This document shows positions 38,601 to 46,622 of a stretch of 64,000 nt of DNA, one piece after another. The DNA comes from Thermococcus indicus (lineage in GTDB: Archaea > Methanobacteriota_B > Thermococci > Thermococcales > Thermococcaceae), in NCBI RefSeq assembly GCF_006274605.1, contig NZ_CP040846.1, forward strand, positions 1,681,041-1,745,040. The letters run 5' to 3'. Under the pieces are notes generated by a model. That model was not told the DNA's origin. It saw nothing but the letters and a program-made list of their open reading frames with translations, and searched no databases. A program made the position numbers and the translations under genes. The first letter of the stretch is position 1. Every line of letters begins with the position of its first letter.

Positions 38601-39232
38601 AGGTCGTGGAAAGGCGCTACCTCGAGCTGAAGAGCAAGCGCGAGCAGGTCGTTGCCGAGAAGGAGAGCATAGAGGAGTTCATCGAAGAGATAGAGGGGCA
38701 GAAGAAGCAGGTCTTCCTCCAGACCCTCAATGAGATAGCCAGGAACTTCTCCGAGCTCTTCGCCAAGCTCTCCCCGGGAGGAAGCGCCAGGCTCATCCTT
38801 GAGAACGAGGACGATCCCTTCGCGGGCGGTCTTGAGATAGAGGCCAAGCCTGCCGGAAAGGATGTTAAGCGCATAGAGGCCATGAGCGGTGGAGAGAAGG
38901 CTTTAACGGCTCTGGCGTTCGTCTTCGCCATCCAGCGCTACAAGCCGGCGCCGTTCTATCTCTTCGATGAGATCGATGCCCACCTGGACGATGCCAACGT
39001 CAAGCGCGTTGCCGACCTCATCAAGGAGGCCTCCCAGAACAGTCAGTTCATAGTCGTTACCCTGAGGGACGTCATGATGGCCAACGCGGACAAGATAATA
39101 GGCGTCAGCATGAGAAAGGGCGTCTCGCGCGTCGTTGCGCTCAGCCTCGAGAAGGCCATGAAGATACTGGAGGAGGCAATGAAGAGGAGCGAGGCCGAGC
39201 ATGCTGAGATGTTCGGCCATCTGAGCGGGTGA
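35666..39232 (+). CDS. smc: SMC chromosome condensation ATPase
   Basis: A full-length 1188-residue SMC. Walker A VGANGSGKSNIGDAV starts near residue 30; long coiled coils occupy about 170-500 and 680-1010; the hinge lies at about 515-670 (IPGLYGSLGELI to ERSGAITGGHYRP). The C-terminal head has MSGGEKALTALAFVF and Walker B FYLFDEIDAHLDD. It works with ScpA in organising the chromosome. Unusually, a HEPN-MNT pair separates it from scpA; the stop overlaps the HEPN ribosome binding site, so all four genes look co-translated. Confidence 0.97.
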   Translation: MPYIEKIEMKGFKSYGNRKVVVPLSKGFTAIVGANGSGKSNIGDAVLFVLGGLSAKAMRATRISDLIFAGTKTESPAKYAEVAMYFNNEDRGFPIDEDEVVIKRRVYPDGRSTYWLNGKRSSRSDILDVLSAAMISPEGYNLVLQGDITKFIKMSPTERRMLIDEISGIAEYDAKKEKALKELKQAEENLARVDLLIREVKTQLDKLEKERNDALRYLDLKDRVERAKVTLLLGEIRKLESLIEESNLRDKEIEAEIAAMEARLTDIAREIVAREKELNTIERELEEKSEDSILEVTRKISEVKSKIEMAGKNIELARKEIEDGQHRLAKAKEELKKVSEEIEKSRNAISRWSKRREKLKAEIKEKEVIKNELVVKLGEIDRDFAIAKQDFDRVVEELEEAKKELYMKESDIKKFEEEIERAKGRIAQNNARRISLKAQIEEARRSLEAKRSELGDIDGKMSKAEARLKKAEKELEEKSRKLKKLEGELSKAREELIKAEAQREVRGNRAIEFLKAQNIPGLYGSLGELITVRDESYALAVEVALGGSYDNVVVEDDRVAEKAIKLLKEKKLGRLTFLPLNKIKPRSMKGEPTLGVPALDVVQYDPRFRNAVAYALGDTLIVNDMDEARTVGIGKVRMVTLGGELLERSGAITGGHYRPRGKLGVNVDEIRKRVEKLEREKEALESAVNALRVEVRGLQNELFELRMKKSELAKDLQVAQKDMERLLAEDRALKEEIEENERLIEGLEKRIHEARGEMAKLRGRIERLEKKREKLKKALENPEARELNQRIREVEAEISKLREELGKVESKLEGLDVRINEELLPRRADLEEEIEGLINRINALKANIEENERAIADFKAELEELKKAEENVKDELKELRERRERLRNEIIDLRAEKDELSSKLQELRIEANTLKIKLAQYEATLKEKRDELRHYDAKLIKSIKEVPLELDALSEQIEKMEEEIRALEPVNMKAIEDFEVVERRYLELKSKREQVVAEKESIEEFIEEIEGQKKQVFLQTLNEIARNFSELFAKLSPGGSARLILENEDDPFAGGLEIEAKPAGKDVKRIEAMSGGEKALTALAFVFAIQRYKPAPFYLFDEIDAHLDDANVKRVADLIKEASQNSQFIVVTLRDVMMANADKIIGVSMRKGVSRVVALSLEKAMKILEEAMKRSEAEHAEMFGHLSG

Positions 39233-39237
39233 ACCCA

Positions 39238-39642
39238 ATGTTTGACAGAGAAGAGTTCGAGCGGTGGCTGTCCCAGGCTGAATATACCCTCAGAAGTGCC
39301 GAGAATGACCTAAATTTTAAATTTTATTCATGGGCCTGCTTTAAGGCCCAGCAGGCGGCGGAGTATGCCGTCAAGGCTTTGCTCTTTGGGCTGGGGATCA
39401 TGGCTTACGGCCATTCAATAAAGAAACTGCTCGACATACTATCCAAAGAGATCGAGGTTCCAGAGGAGCTTTTTGACAATGCCAGGATGCTGGACAGGCA
39501 TTATATCCCCCCACGATACCCGGACGCGTACATAGAAGGTGCTCCCTACGAGTACTACGGAGAAAGGGATGCCCTTGAGGCCATTAATTCAGCACGCGAG
39601 ATAATCGCTTTTGTGAGGAGGGTGGCGGATGATGTCAAGTGA
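39238..39642 (+). CDS. HEPN-domain toxin (predicted RNase)
   Basis: A 134-residue HEPN protein with the typical FKAQQAAEYAVKALL helix and the catalytic RX4H motif RMLDRHY near residues 83-88. HEPN toxins of this type are RNases neutralised by a neighbouring MNT nucleotidyltransferase, sometimes by AMP addition to a Tyr near the active site. ATG at 39238 has GGTGA five bases upstream; GTG at 39229 is an alternative. The base composition is visibly more AT-rich than smc (for example around 39310), suggesting acquisition. It overlaps the MNT gene by 14 bases. Confidence 0.88.
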   Translation: MFDREEFERWLSQAEYTLRSAENDLNFKFYSWACFKAQQAAEYAVKALLFGLGIMAYGHSIKKLLDILSKEIEVPEELFDNARMLDRHYIPPRYPDAYIEGAPYEYYGERDALEAINSAREIIAFVRRVADDVK

Positions 39643-40048
39643 ACTGCCGTACGGGGGAGACATCCAGAAGTACGTGGAAGCCATCAAAGCGTCACTCCGG
39701 CCTAAATTAATACTGCTATACGGTTCACTGGCAAGGGGAACCTTCGGTCTGGGGAGTGACGTTGATATCCTTGTGATAGCCGAAAGCCTCCCCAAAAACC
39801 CAAACGAGCGGTTAAAACTTCTCTACGACCTCGATAGAACCCATGCTCCGATCGATGCCAAAGCATACACTCCAGAGGAAGTTAAGAGGATGCTTCTCAA
39901 GGGACATCCCCTCATCATGGACGCCTTGGCAGATGGGAAGGTTCTCTACGCCGATGAAGGTTATCTAAGAGAGCTTATGGCGATGTTCAAGGCAGCCAGG
40001 AGAAAATTCCGCCGTTTTGAGAGGGGCTGGATTAGGATTGAGAGGTGA
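39629..40048 (+). CDS. MNT-family nucleotidyltransferase antitoxin
   Basis: A 139-residue minimal nucleotidyltransferase. The catalytic GSX10DXD motif is intact (LYGSLARGTFGLGSDVDIL, near residue 30-48), and a third acidic residue follows in APIDAKAYTPEE. MntA-type antitoxins inactivate their HEPN toxin by adding AMP, so this gene should be the antitoxin of the preceding HEPN. Its end overlaps the scpA ribosome binding site. Position inside the smc operon is unusual. Confidence 0.9.
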   Translation: MMSSELPYGGDIQKYVEAIKASLRPKLILLYGSLARGTFGLGSDVDILVIAESLPKNPNERLKLLYDLDRTHAPIDAKAYTPEEVKRMLLKGHPLIMDALADGKVLYADEGYLRELMAMFKAARRKFRRFERGWIRIER

Positions 40049-40053
40049 TAACC

Positions 40054-40713
40054 ATGGAATCGCGCCGTGAGGAGGAGATAACGCCCGTTGACATTCTCCT
40101 CCAGCTCGTCACCATGGGAAAGGTTGATCCCTGGAACATCGACATCGTTGACCTGACCGAGAAGTACATCGAACGACTCAGGGAGATGAAGGAGCTCGAC
40201 CTCCGCGTTTCGGCGAGGGCAATCCTTGCTGCATCAATCCTCGTCAGGATGAAGAGCGAGGCCCTGCTCTACGGCGACGAGGAGGAAGAGGAGGAGCACG
40301 AGGAGAAGCTCCACGTTGATGTCGAGCCGCTGGCCCCGCCCCTCCGCAGGGTGGAGCGCTACTACACCTTCGACGACCTGCTTGATGCACTCATGGACGC
40401 CCTTGAGGAGGCGGAGAAGAGAAAGCCGCGGAAGAAAAAGAAGGTCGAGATAGAGGAGGAGGTCTTCGTCGTCGATGACTTCCGCGTTGACATCGAGAAG
40501 CACGTCTATCGGCTCCACGAGATAGTCGTGGACATGTACAGGGAAACCAGGGAACCCATAAACTTCTGGGACCTTGTCTTCGACCCAACACCGAAGATAG
40601 TGGCCAGAACCTTCCTCTACCTCCTGTTCCTCTCCAACATGGGGAAGGTGGACCTCATTCAGGAGGAGCCCTTCGGGGAGATATTCGTCGTGCCCGTGGA
40701 GGAGAGCGCCTAG
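40054..40713 (+). CDS. scpA: ScpA, kleisin subunit of the SMC complex
   Basis: A 219-residue ScpA that bridges the SMC heads. The N-terminal domain ([20 protein letters not shown]) is the conserved SMC-neck-binding region; a Glu-rich and a Lys-rich linker lie at about 75-90 and 125-140; the C-terminal winged helix ([20 protein letters not shown]) binds the other head. ATG at 40054 follows GAGGTGAT. It ends tail to tail with the next gene, sharing the palindrome CTAG. Confidence 0.93.
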   Translation: MESRREEEITPVDILLQLVTMGKVDPWNIDIVDLTEKYIERLREMKELDLRVSARAILAASILVRMKSEALLYGDEEEEEEHEEKLHVDVEPLAPPLRRVERYYTFDDLLDALMDALEEAEKRKPRKKKKVEIEEEVFVVDDFRVDIEKHVYRLHEIVVDMYRETREPINFWDLVFDPTPKIVARTFLYLLFLSNMGKVDLIQEEPFGEIFVVPVEESA

Positions 40714-41141
40714 TCCGCGCATTCCCTTTCGCTTTTCTTCGCCGGCCGCAGGGTTATCGCAAGCAGCGGCGGGGCGCTGCCTATGTAAAGGCTCCTCTTC
40801 TCCCTGTTGATGTAGAAGCAGTACTCGCCGTCCGGGACGGACTCGAGAAACTTCCTGGGAATGGTTTCTCTGGCGGTTCTCCCGTCGAGAAAAACGCACT
40901 CACAGGCTCTGGAGATGCCCCCAACGCGCTCTTTTATTTCCCCGAGTGGAAGTCTCTCGCATTCGAGCTTAGCACAGACCAGGCTCTTTCTCCCGTCCGT
41001 GAAGATCACCACTTTCTCGTTCACGTCAATCCTCCGCGAGCGGTCGAGGAAGGCCCATAGGGCAGAATACACCCGTTCGAGCTTCTTCCTCTTTGCCAGT
41101 CTCTTGACGAGCCTCTCCTTGGCGTGTCTCGTGAGGAGCAT
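40710..41141 (-). CDS. Uncharacterised protein (143 aa)
   Basis: The sequence begins [20 protein letters not shown], a basic helix seen in small RNA-interacting proteins, and continues with strands ([38 protein letters not shown]). It contains four cysteines before a final one in SERECAD. No family was recognised with confidence; the HAKERL start weakly recalls RelE-like or DUF4258 proteins. Codon use matches the neighbours, so it is likely real. Confidence 0.65.
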   Translation of the reverse strand: MLLTRHAKERLVKRLAKRKKLERVYSALWAFLDRSRRIDVNEKVVIFTDGRKSLVCAKLECERLPLGEIKERVGGISRACECVFLDGRTARETIPRKFLESVPDGEYCFYINREKRSLYIGSAPPLLAITLRPAKKSERECAD

Positions 41142-41193
41142 GGTGGCCGGTGAGGTGAACAGCTTAAATCATTTGCCCATCAATAGTGTACGT

Positions 41194-41243
41194 ACCTATG
41201 TTTGTACACATGTAGGTTCTGACTACGTAGTAAAGTATTTAAA
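41194..41243 (+). promoter_or_regulatory. Promoter with upstream palindrome for the DUF5658-like gene
   Basis: TATA-like AAGTATTTAAAG (41233-41244) lies about 35 bp before the ATG. Upstream, 41194-41217 is an imperfect 24-bp palindrome centred on GTAC (ACCTATGT at one end, ACATGTAGGT at the other), overlapping a GTGTAC/GTACAC pair (41187-41209). A site upstream of TATA is where archaeal activators often bind. Confidence 0.4.
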
Positions 41244-41274
41244 GGGAACAACGTAGAAAACATTGGTGAAAGGG

Positions 41275-41691
41275 ATGCGCGGAAAAGTGTACGCAGGATT
41301 TTTTGTGGCGTTTTCGGTTCTTGATATGTTTACAACCTGGTTTGGCGTGAGTAGAGGGTTCTCCGAGGCAAATCCTGTCATAGCCCAGAGACTCTCTGAC
41401 CCGGTTCTCTTCTTCGGAAGCTTCGCCCTCTTCACGGCCCTGGGTGTTGCCCTGATCCTTGCGTCCTCCGCCTTAACAGGCATCTCCGGTGTTTTCGGAT
41501 ACTTCCCCGCGGTCTTTGTGCTCCTTAAAGCCGCTCCCGCGGTCAACAACCTCTACCTGCTGTTCGGCTTTGGATTCCTGATACCGTTTGTTTCAGTGCT
41601 TCTTCTCGCGGCGATGTTCATCTTCAGGCCCGAAAAGCCCGCATGCACCCGGGGCGTCAGGAAAGCTTTTATTCGCTCCCTCCAAGCTTAA
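41275..41691 (+). CDS. DUF5658-like integral membrane protein
   Basis: A 138-residue protein with four predicted hydrophobic helices and the family-like pattern LDMFTTWFGVSRGFSEANPV near the N terminus (Asp and Glu-x-Asn-Pro within the first helix-loop). Function is unknown. ATG at 41275 follows GGTGAAAGG, with TTG and GTG alternatives 9-12 bases upstream. It ends three bases before the hef start but hef is probably expressed separately or as read-through. Confidence 0.7.
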   Translation: MRGKVYAGFFVAFSVLDMFTTWFGVSRGFSEANPVIAQRLSDPVLFFGSFALFTALGVALILASSALTGISGVFGYFPAVFVLLKAAPAVNNLYLLFGFGFLIPFVSVLLLAAMFIFRPEKPACTRGVRKAFIRSLQA

Positions 41692-41694
41692 ACC

Positions 41695-44040
41695 ATGTAC
41701 CTTCGCCGAGACCTCATCGAGCCCCGCGTTTACCAGGAGGTAATTTACGCCCGCTGTAAAGAGACCAGCTGCCTCGTCGTTCTCCCGACGGGGCTGGGAA
41801 AGACGCTGATAGCGATGCTCATAGCCGATTACCGGCTCTCCAGATACGGCGGCAAGATCCTCATGCTCGCGCCAACCAAACCCCTGGCCATCCAGCACGC
41901 GGAGAGCTTTAGGCGCCTCTTCAACCTCCCTCAGGAAAAAATAAACGTCCTCACCGGAGAACTCTCCCCCGAAAAGCGCAGACGGGTGTGGGAGGAGAGC
42001 GTGATCATCACCGCCACCCCCCAGACCGTCGAGAACGACATCCTCACGGGCAGGATTTCGCTGGAGGACGTTTCCCTTCTGGTAATCGACGAGGCCCACA
42101 GGGCCGTTGGCGGTTACTCGTACGTTTTCATCGCCAGGGAGTACCTCAAAACCGCCAGGCACCCGCTGGTTCTCGGCCTGACCGCATCCCCGGGGAGCGA
42201 CGCCGATAAGATCCGCGAGATAGTGGAAAACCTCGGCATCGAACACGTCGAGGTGAGAACCGAGGCTTCCCCCGACGTTAAACCATACGTGCAAAAAATG
42301 AGCTTTGAGTGGGTGAAGGTCGAGCTGCCCGAGATATACAAGGAGGTTAGAAGACTACTCCGCGAGATGCTGAAGGAGAGTCTCAAGCCCCTCGCCCAGT
42401 TCAAGCTCGTCTCGACTTACTCGCCGGACATATCAAAGAGGGAAGTGCTTCAGGCGGGGTCAAAGATCAACCAGGAGGTCGCGAGGGGCAACTATGAGAT
42501 CGGCCGCCTCAGACTCCACCAGGCCAAGGCCGTCAAGCTCCAGCACGCGATCGAGCTCCTCGAGACCCAGGGGCTGACCGCCCTGCGCACCTACCTCAGG
42601 AAGCTCCGGGAGGATAAGCGGGCGAAGTCGAGCAAGCAGCTAATGGAAGACCCGCGCATGAGGAAGGTGGTTTACCTCCTCGTTCAGGCAAAGGAGAGCG
42701 GGGTGGACCATCCGAAGATGGAGCGGCTGAAGGAGCTCGTCAAAAGGCAGCTCGAAAGAAAGCCGGACTCCAAGGTAATCGTCTTCACCAACTACCGGGA
42801 CACGGGGAGGAGAATAGTGGAGGAACTGGAGGCGATGGGGATCGCGGCCGAGAGGTTCATCGGTCAGGCGAGCAGGGGGAAGGACAAGGGCATGAGCCAG
42901 AAGAAGCAGAAGGAAGTCCTCGACCGCTTCTCCCGCGCCGAGTTCAACGTCCTCGTCGCCACAAGCGTTGGCGAGGAAGGACTGGACGTTCCGGAGGTGG
43001 ACCTGGTCGTCTTCTACGAGCCGGTGCCTTCGGCCATAAGGAGCATCCAGAGGCGTGGCAGGACCGGCAGGCATAGACCGGGGAAGGTTGTAATCCTGAT
43101 GGCCCGGGGAACGAGGGACGAGGCATACTACTGGAGCTCGAAGCGAAAGGAGAAGGGTATGTTCGATGCAATAAGGGCCATAGCGAGGGAGCTCGAAAGG
43201 GCCCGCCCCAGGGAGCGGTCGGAACCTGCTGAAATCGTTGAAAAAACACCGGAGCGTGCCGGAATGAGCAGGGGGAAGATAACTTCCCTTGATGCGTTTC
43301 TGAAGCCCAAGGGTGCCCCGAAAACTGAGGAAAAATCCGGGGCTTCCGAAAAGCCTCCGAGGAAAGGGGTTTTCGTAAAGAAACCGAGGGTTATAGTGGT
43401 CTACGCCGACAGCCGCGAGCTGAGGAGCGGGGTGCCGAAGCACCTCCGCGAGCTTGGCGCCGAGGTTGAGGTCAGGACGCTCGACGTTGCCGACTACGTG
43501 GTGAGTGAGGACGTCGGCATAGAGCGCAAGAGCGCCAACGACTTCATCCAGTCAATCATCGACGGCAGACTCTTTGACCAGGTTGAGAGGCTCAAGAGGG
43601 CCTACGCGAAGCCGGTCATAATCATCGAGGGCGAGCTTTACGGGGTGAGGAACATCCACCCCAACGCCATCAGGGGTGCCATAGCGGCGGTGACCCTCGA
43701 CTGGGGGGTGCCCATTCTTTTCTCCTCCGGAACAGAGGAGACGGCACAGTTCATATACCTGATGGCAAAGCGCGAGCAGGAGGAAAGAAAGAAGGAGGTT
43801 CGCCTGAGGAGCGAGAAGAAGGCGCTAACGCTGGCCGAGAGGCAGCGCCTGATAGTCGAGGGCCTGCCCAATGTCTCCGCAACCCTTGCCAAGCGCCTCC
43901 TCGCGCACTTCGGCAACGTTGAGCGAGTTTTCACCGCGACGGAGGAGGAGCTGAAGGAGGTCGAGGGAATAGGGCCGAAGAAGGCGAGGGAGATAAGGAA
44001 GGTGATAACCGCGCCCTACGTAGGGGAGGATAAAATTTAA
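41695..44040 (+). CDS. hef: Hef helicase-nuclease (archaeal FANCM/XPF homologue)
   Basis: Hef acts on stalled replication forks, unwinding and cutting branched DNA. The 781-residue protein has an SF2 helicase core (PTGLGKTLIAML, VIDEAHRA, QRRGRTGRHRPGK) in residues 1-510, a variable linker with a PCNA-binding-like segment (KITSLDAFLKPK near 525), an XPF-type nuclease (VGIERKSANDFIQS near 607) and C-terminal helix-hairpin-helix repeats (VEGIGPKKAREI). All catalytic residues are present. The stop overlaps the promoter of the H/ACA RNA candidate. Confidence 0.96.
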   Translation: MYLRRDLIEPRVYQEVIYARCKETSCLVVLPTGLGKTLIAMLIADYRLSRYGGKILMLAPTKPLAIQHAESFRRLFNLPQEKINVLTGELSPEKRRRVWEESVIITATPQTVENDILTGRISLEDVSLLVIDEAHRAVGGYSYVFIAREYLKTARHPLVLGLTASPGSDADKIREIVENLGIEHVEVRTEASPDVKPYVQKMSFEWVKVELPEIYKEVRRLLREMLKESLKPLAQFKLVSTYSPDISKREVLQAGSKINQEVARGNYEIGRLRLHQAKAVKLQHAIELLETQGLTALRTYLRKLREDKRAKSSKQLMEDPRMRKVVYLLVQAKESGVDHPKMERLKELVKRQLERKPDSKVIVFTNYRDTGRRIVEELEAMGIAAERFIGQASRGKDKGMSQKKQKEVLDRFSRAEFNVLVATSVGEEGLDVPEVDLVVFYEPVPSAIRSIQRRGRTGRHRPGKVVILMARGTRDEAYYWSSKRKEKGMFDAIRAIARELERARPRERSEPAEIVEKTPERAGMSRGKITSLDAFLKPKGAPKTEEKSGASEKPPRKGVFVKKPRVIVVYADSRELRSGVPKHLRELGAEVEVRTLDVADYVVSEDVGIERKSANDFIQSIIDGRLFDQVERLKRAYAKPVIIIEGELYGVRNIHPNAIRGAIAAVTLDWGVPILFSSGTEETAQFIYLMAKREQEERKKEVRLRSEKKALTLAERQRLIVEGLPNVSATLAKRLLAHFGNVERVFTATEEELKEVEGIGPKKAREIRKVITAPYVGEDKI

Positions 44041-44041
44041 G
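44033..44041 (+). promoter_or_regulatory. TATA box of the H/ACA RNA candidate
   Basis: AAATTTAAG spans the hef stop codon and is centred 26 bases before the predicted 5' end of the RNA (about 44063), the standard archaeal spacing. Confidence 0.45.
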
Positions 44042-44062
44042 TTCCCGTCGGAATTACAAGAT

Positions 44063-44135
44063 AGCGCCCCCGGAAACCGCGGGGAGGGAGCGTCCTGGCG
44101 AGCCGTGACCTCCCTTCGCTCCCCGGGGGCACAAA
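44063..44135 (+). ncRNA. H/ACA guide RNA candidate (pseudouridylation guide)
   Basis: A single hairpin with every H/ACA element. The lower stem GCCCCCGG (44066-44073) pairs perfectly with CCGGGGGC (44123-44130) and is followed at once by ACA (44131-44133). The upper stem GGGAGG (44082-44087) pairs with CCTCCC (44109-44114). Between them is an internal pocket with arms AAACCGCG and TTCGCTCC. GA (44088-44089) opposite TGA (44106-44108) forms a k-turn-like motif for L7Ae. The 16 nt from upper stem to ACA is close to the usual 14-16. The implied target reads GCGAA-UN-CGCGGU; which rRNA or tRNA site this is was not determined. Confidence 0.68.
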
Positions 44136-44140
44136 CGCTA

Positions 44141-44719
44141 CTACTCCTCCTCTTCCACCTCTTCCCCGGCCAGCTTCCTCAGCTTGTCGAGATCGGAGCC
44201 AACCGCTATGAGAACGTCGCCCTCTTTTAGGACGTCGTTTCTTCCAGGGTTGTAGATGTACCTGCTCCCGCGCTTTATGGCGAGTATCCTCGTGCCTATC
44301 TTGCTCGGAAGCTTGAGCTGGGCGAGGGTCTTGCCATGGAGAACGGAGCCCTCGTGGATAACCACCCTTCCCAGTTCTTCCTCCGTGTCCTCCATTATCC
44401 TCAGGATTATCGGGTGGGGCTCCACATCGCGCAGGATCAGGTCGGATATCTTGTATGCCGCGTCGCTTATCTGCTCGTTTATCTCCGCCATGTCTATGAC
44501 GCTGAGGAGCTTCACCGGATCCTCCTCGTTCTTGGCGAGCCTCAGGGCGAGTTTCTTGACCTTCAGGGTGAGCTCGTCCATGCGCTCTTCAAGCAGGTAA
44601 ACCTCCTCCGCGATGTCTTCACTCTTGTACATGACGGAGGAGAACGCCAGGTCAACCATCAGGGACGAGAGATCCTTCATCTCGATGAGGCAGTTCCTGA
44701 TCTCCTCAAGCTCACTCAT
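44141..44719 (-). CDS. PhoU-like/RCK_C domain regulatory protein (192 aa)
   Basis: Helical PhoU-like N-terminal half (residues 1-105) followed by an RCK_C (TrkA-C) ligand-binding domain (GSVLHGKTLAQLKLP, IKRGSRYIYNPGRNDVLKEG, LIAVGSDLDKL). There is no NAD-binding Rossmann domain. RCK_C domains gate ion channels or transporters on binding small ligands. It overlaps its paralogue upstream by eight bases, so both form one operon divergent from the SLC41/MgtE-type gene. Confidence 0.85.
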   Translation of the reverse strand: MSELEEIRNCLIEMKDLSSLMVDLAFSSVMYKSEDIAEEVYLLEERMDELTLKVKKLALRLAKNEEDPVKLLSVIDMAEINEQISDAAYKISDLILRDVEPHPIILRIMEDTEEELGRVVIHEGSVLHGKTLAQLKLPSKIGTRILAIKRGSRYIYNPGRNDVLKEGDVLIAVGSDLDKLRKLAGEEVEEEE

Positions 44720-45320
44720 TGGACATCACCTTGATGTTGCCCCGGGCTATCTCCTTGAGGTAGTCCACCGAGGTGTTCGTCCCGCGCCCGATGAGTATGT
44801 CCCCGGGGAATATCTTGAAGTCCCCGTCGGGGTCGAAAATCCAGCGTTTGCCCCTCCTCACCGCCACTATCCAGACGCCGGTGTTGGCCGCGAGGTCCAG
44901 CTCCTCCAGCGTTTTTCCGACGAGTATGGACTCAGCGGAGACGTAGATTTTGCCTATTATCTCCTCGCTCCCCAGTATGGCCTCGGTTATGACCGGGTGA
45001 AGCTCGACGCCGTCGATGACCATTTTCGCGAGGTCCGCCGCCGCGTTGGACATGTCGTCTATGGCGTGCGCCATGTGGAGGATGGAGGTTATCTGCTCCG
45101 CCTCCTTCGGCCTGCGCGCGGCAAGAACCGCATGGACCATGAGGTGATAGTTGAGCAGGTCGAGGTACTCCTCAAGCTCAAGCACCTCCTCGGCCATCTC
45201 CTCCTCGTTGAAGAGTATGGAGGAGTAGGCCAGGTCAACCATCAGCTCGGCGGTGTTCTTCATTTCAACGAAGATGTCCTTAACGTTCCTTGGAACCTCG
45301 ATTTCGTCCCACTCTTCCAC
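44712..45320 (-). CDS. PhoU-like/RCK_C domain regulatory protein (202 aa), paralogue
   Basis: Same two-domain plan as the downstream gene: helices with MVDLAYSSILFNEEEMAEEV (compare MVDLAFSSVMYKSEDIAEEV), then an RCK_C domain (ESILVGKTLEELDL, WIFDPDGDFKIFPGDILIGRG). The pair arose by duplication and may form a heterodimer. The likely partner is the divergent membrane transporter. Confidence 0.85.
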   Translation of the reverse strand: MEEWDEIEVPRNVKDIFVEMKNTAELMVDLAYSSILFNEEEMAEEVLELEEYLDLLNYHLMVHAVLAARRPKEAEQITSILHMAHAIDDMSNAAADLAKMVIDGVELHPVITEAILGSEEIIGKIYVSAESILVGKTLEELDLAANTGVWIVAVRRGKRWIFDPDGDFKIFPGDILIGRGTNTSVDYLKEIARGNIKVMSNE

Positions 45321-45428
45321 CCGGATCTCACCGATGGGGGAAAGGGGGGAAATCTTATTTAGTTTTCGCCTCGAAAAGTTTAATACCCGCGAGGGTCAAC
45401 GTCTACGGGGTGAGGGCGATGGAGAGTG

Positions 45429-46622
45429 ATGGCAGTGATCGGCGGAGAGGTCAGGGGGGAACTGAAGGAGAAGGTCAGGGAAGCCTACAGGGTTACGCTG
45501 CCGTCCCTGTTCACCTCCCAGATATTCGGCCTGTTCGGCGGCACGTTTCTGGGCAAGTACTTTGAAATCATCAGAACCCAGTTCCCGGGTTTGCTCGTGG
45601 TTCTGCCGGGCATAATGGGCCTCCGCGGAAACGTTTTCGGCTCGATGGCCTCGCGCTTCTCCACAATGCTCTACCTCGGTGAGTTGGAGCCTTCGCTGAG
45701 GGACAAGAAGGTTCTCAAGGAAATAGTACTCAGAATGCTCATCTCGCTCATTCCAATCTTCCTGCTCTGGGCCATCGGTATTGCCACGGGAATAAAAAAG
45801 AACGCCCTCGACGTCCTCCTCATAGTGGTTACCTCGACGATACTCGTGTCCTTCATACTCGGCTACTTCACCTCCTTCGTCACCATCTTCGCTTTCAGGC
45901 GCGGCACCGACCCTGACAGCGTGGCCGCTCCTTTGGTGGCATCAATGGGCGACTTTCTCACGGTTCCCTCCTTGGTGTTCTTCATACTACTCATCGAGCG
46001 CTCACCGGGGGGATTCAGGCTCTTCAACTACTCTATGATAGCCCTCTTCGCCATCGTGGCAGCAATAAGCCGGGTCAGAAAGGCGGAGTTCATCGAGCTT
46101 AAGCAGGTGTTCCTGACGATAACGGGGCTGGCGCTCCTCTCAACGGTATCCGGTTCAATACTTGCCAGGTTCAGCGGGATAATCCAGGCCTCGGTCGTAC
46201 TGAGCTTCATCTATCCCTCGCTCCTCAGCAGCTTCGGAAACTACGGCTCCATAATAGCCGCGAAAACCTCGACAAAGCTCCACCTAGGTGAGATAGAGGG
46301 CCTCATCTGCCCGAAGGCCTTCACCGACATACTGGCGCTCTTCACCACGGCGCCGGTCATCGGAACGACGAAACTCCTCATAGGCATCGCCCTTGTGAAG
46401 TTAACCACCGGAATGGCCGTTCCAGGCTCCGCGTGGATGATAGTCCTCACGTACCCGTTCATGGTCCTGTTCATCATGCTCTACTCATACACGGTTTCCT
46501 ACTTCCTCTTCCAGAAGAACATCGATCCGGATCACGTGGCGATACCCCTCATCTCGAACAACAGCGATATATTCGGAACGGCCTATGTGGTTTTGATGGC
46601 CAAGCTGATGGTGGGTGGTTGA
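45429..46622 (+). CDS. SLC41/MgtE-type divalent cation transporter membrane protein
   Basis: A 397-residue protein with two homologous halves. Each half begins with a conserved LP-rich helix and a glycine-rich loop: LPGIMGLRGNVFGSMASRFS and later YPSLLSSFGNYGSIIAAKTS, typical of the MgtE/SLC41 pore domain. About ten transmembrane helices are predicted. The cytoplasmic gating domain is absent, and the two RCK_C proteins encoded divergently may replace it. Mg2+ is the likely ion but others are possible. ATG at 45429 is preferred to GTG at 45426. Confidence 0.85.
   Translation: MAVIGGEVRGELKEKVREAYRVTLPSLFTSQIFGLFGGTFLGKYFEIIRTQFPGLLVVLPGIMGLRGNVFGSMASRFSTMLYLGELEPSLRDKKVLKEIVLRMLISLIPIFLLWAIGIATGIKKNALDVLLIVVTSTILVSFILGYFTSFVTIFAFRRGTDPDSVAAPLVASMGDFLTVPSLVFFILLIERSPGGFRLFNYSMIALFAIVAAISRVRKAEFIELKQVFLTITGLALLSTVSGSILARFSGIIQASVVLSFIYPSLLSSFGNYGSIIAAKTSTKLHLGEIEGLICPKAFTDILALFTTAPVIGTTKLLIGIALVKLTTGMAVPGSAWMIVLTYPFMVLFIMLYSYTVSYFLFQKNIDPDHVAIPLISNNSDIFGTAYVVLMAKLMVGG

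Noticed and set aside
44041-44140. GC-rich hairpin as an intrinsic terminator of hef
   Set aside because: No U tract follows; the ACA box, internal pocket and GA/TGA pair fit an H/ACA RNA better.
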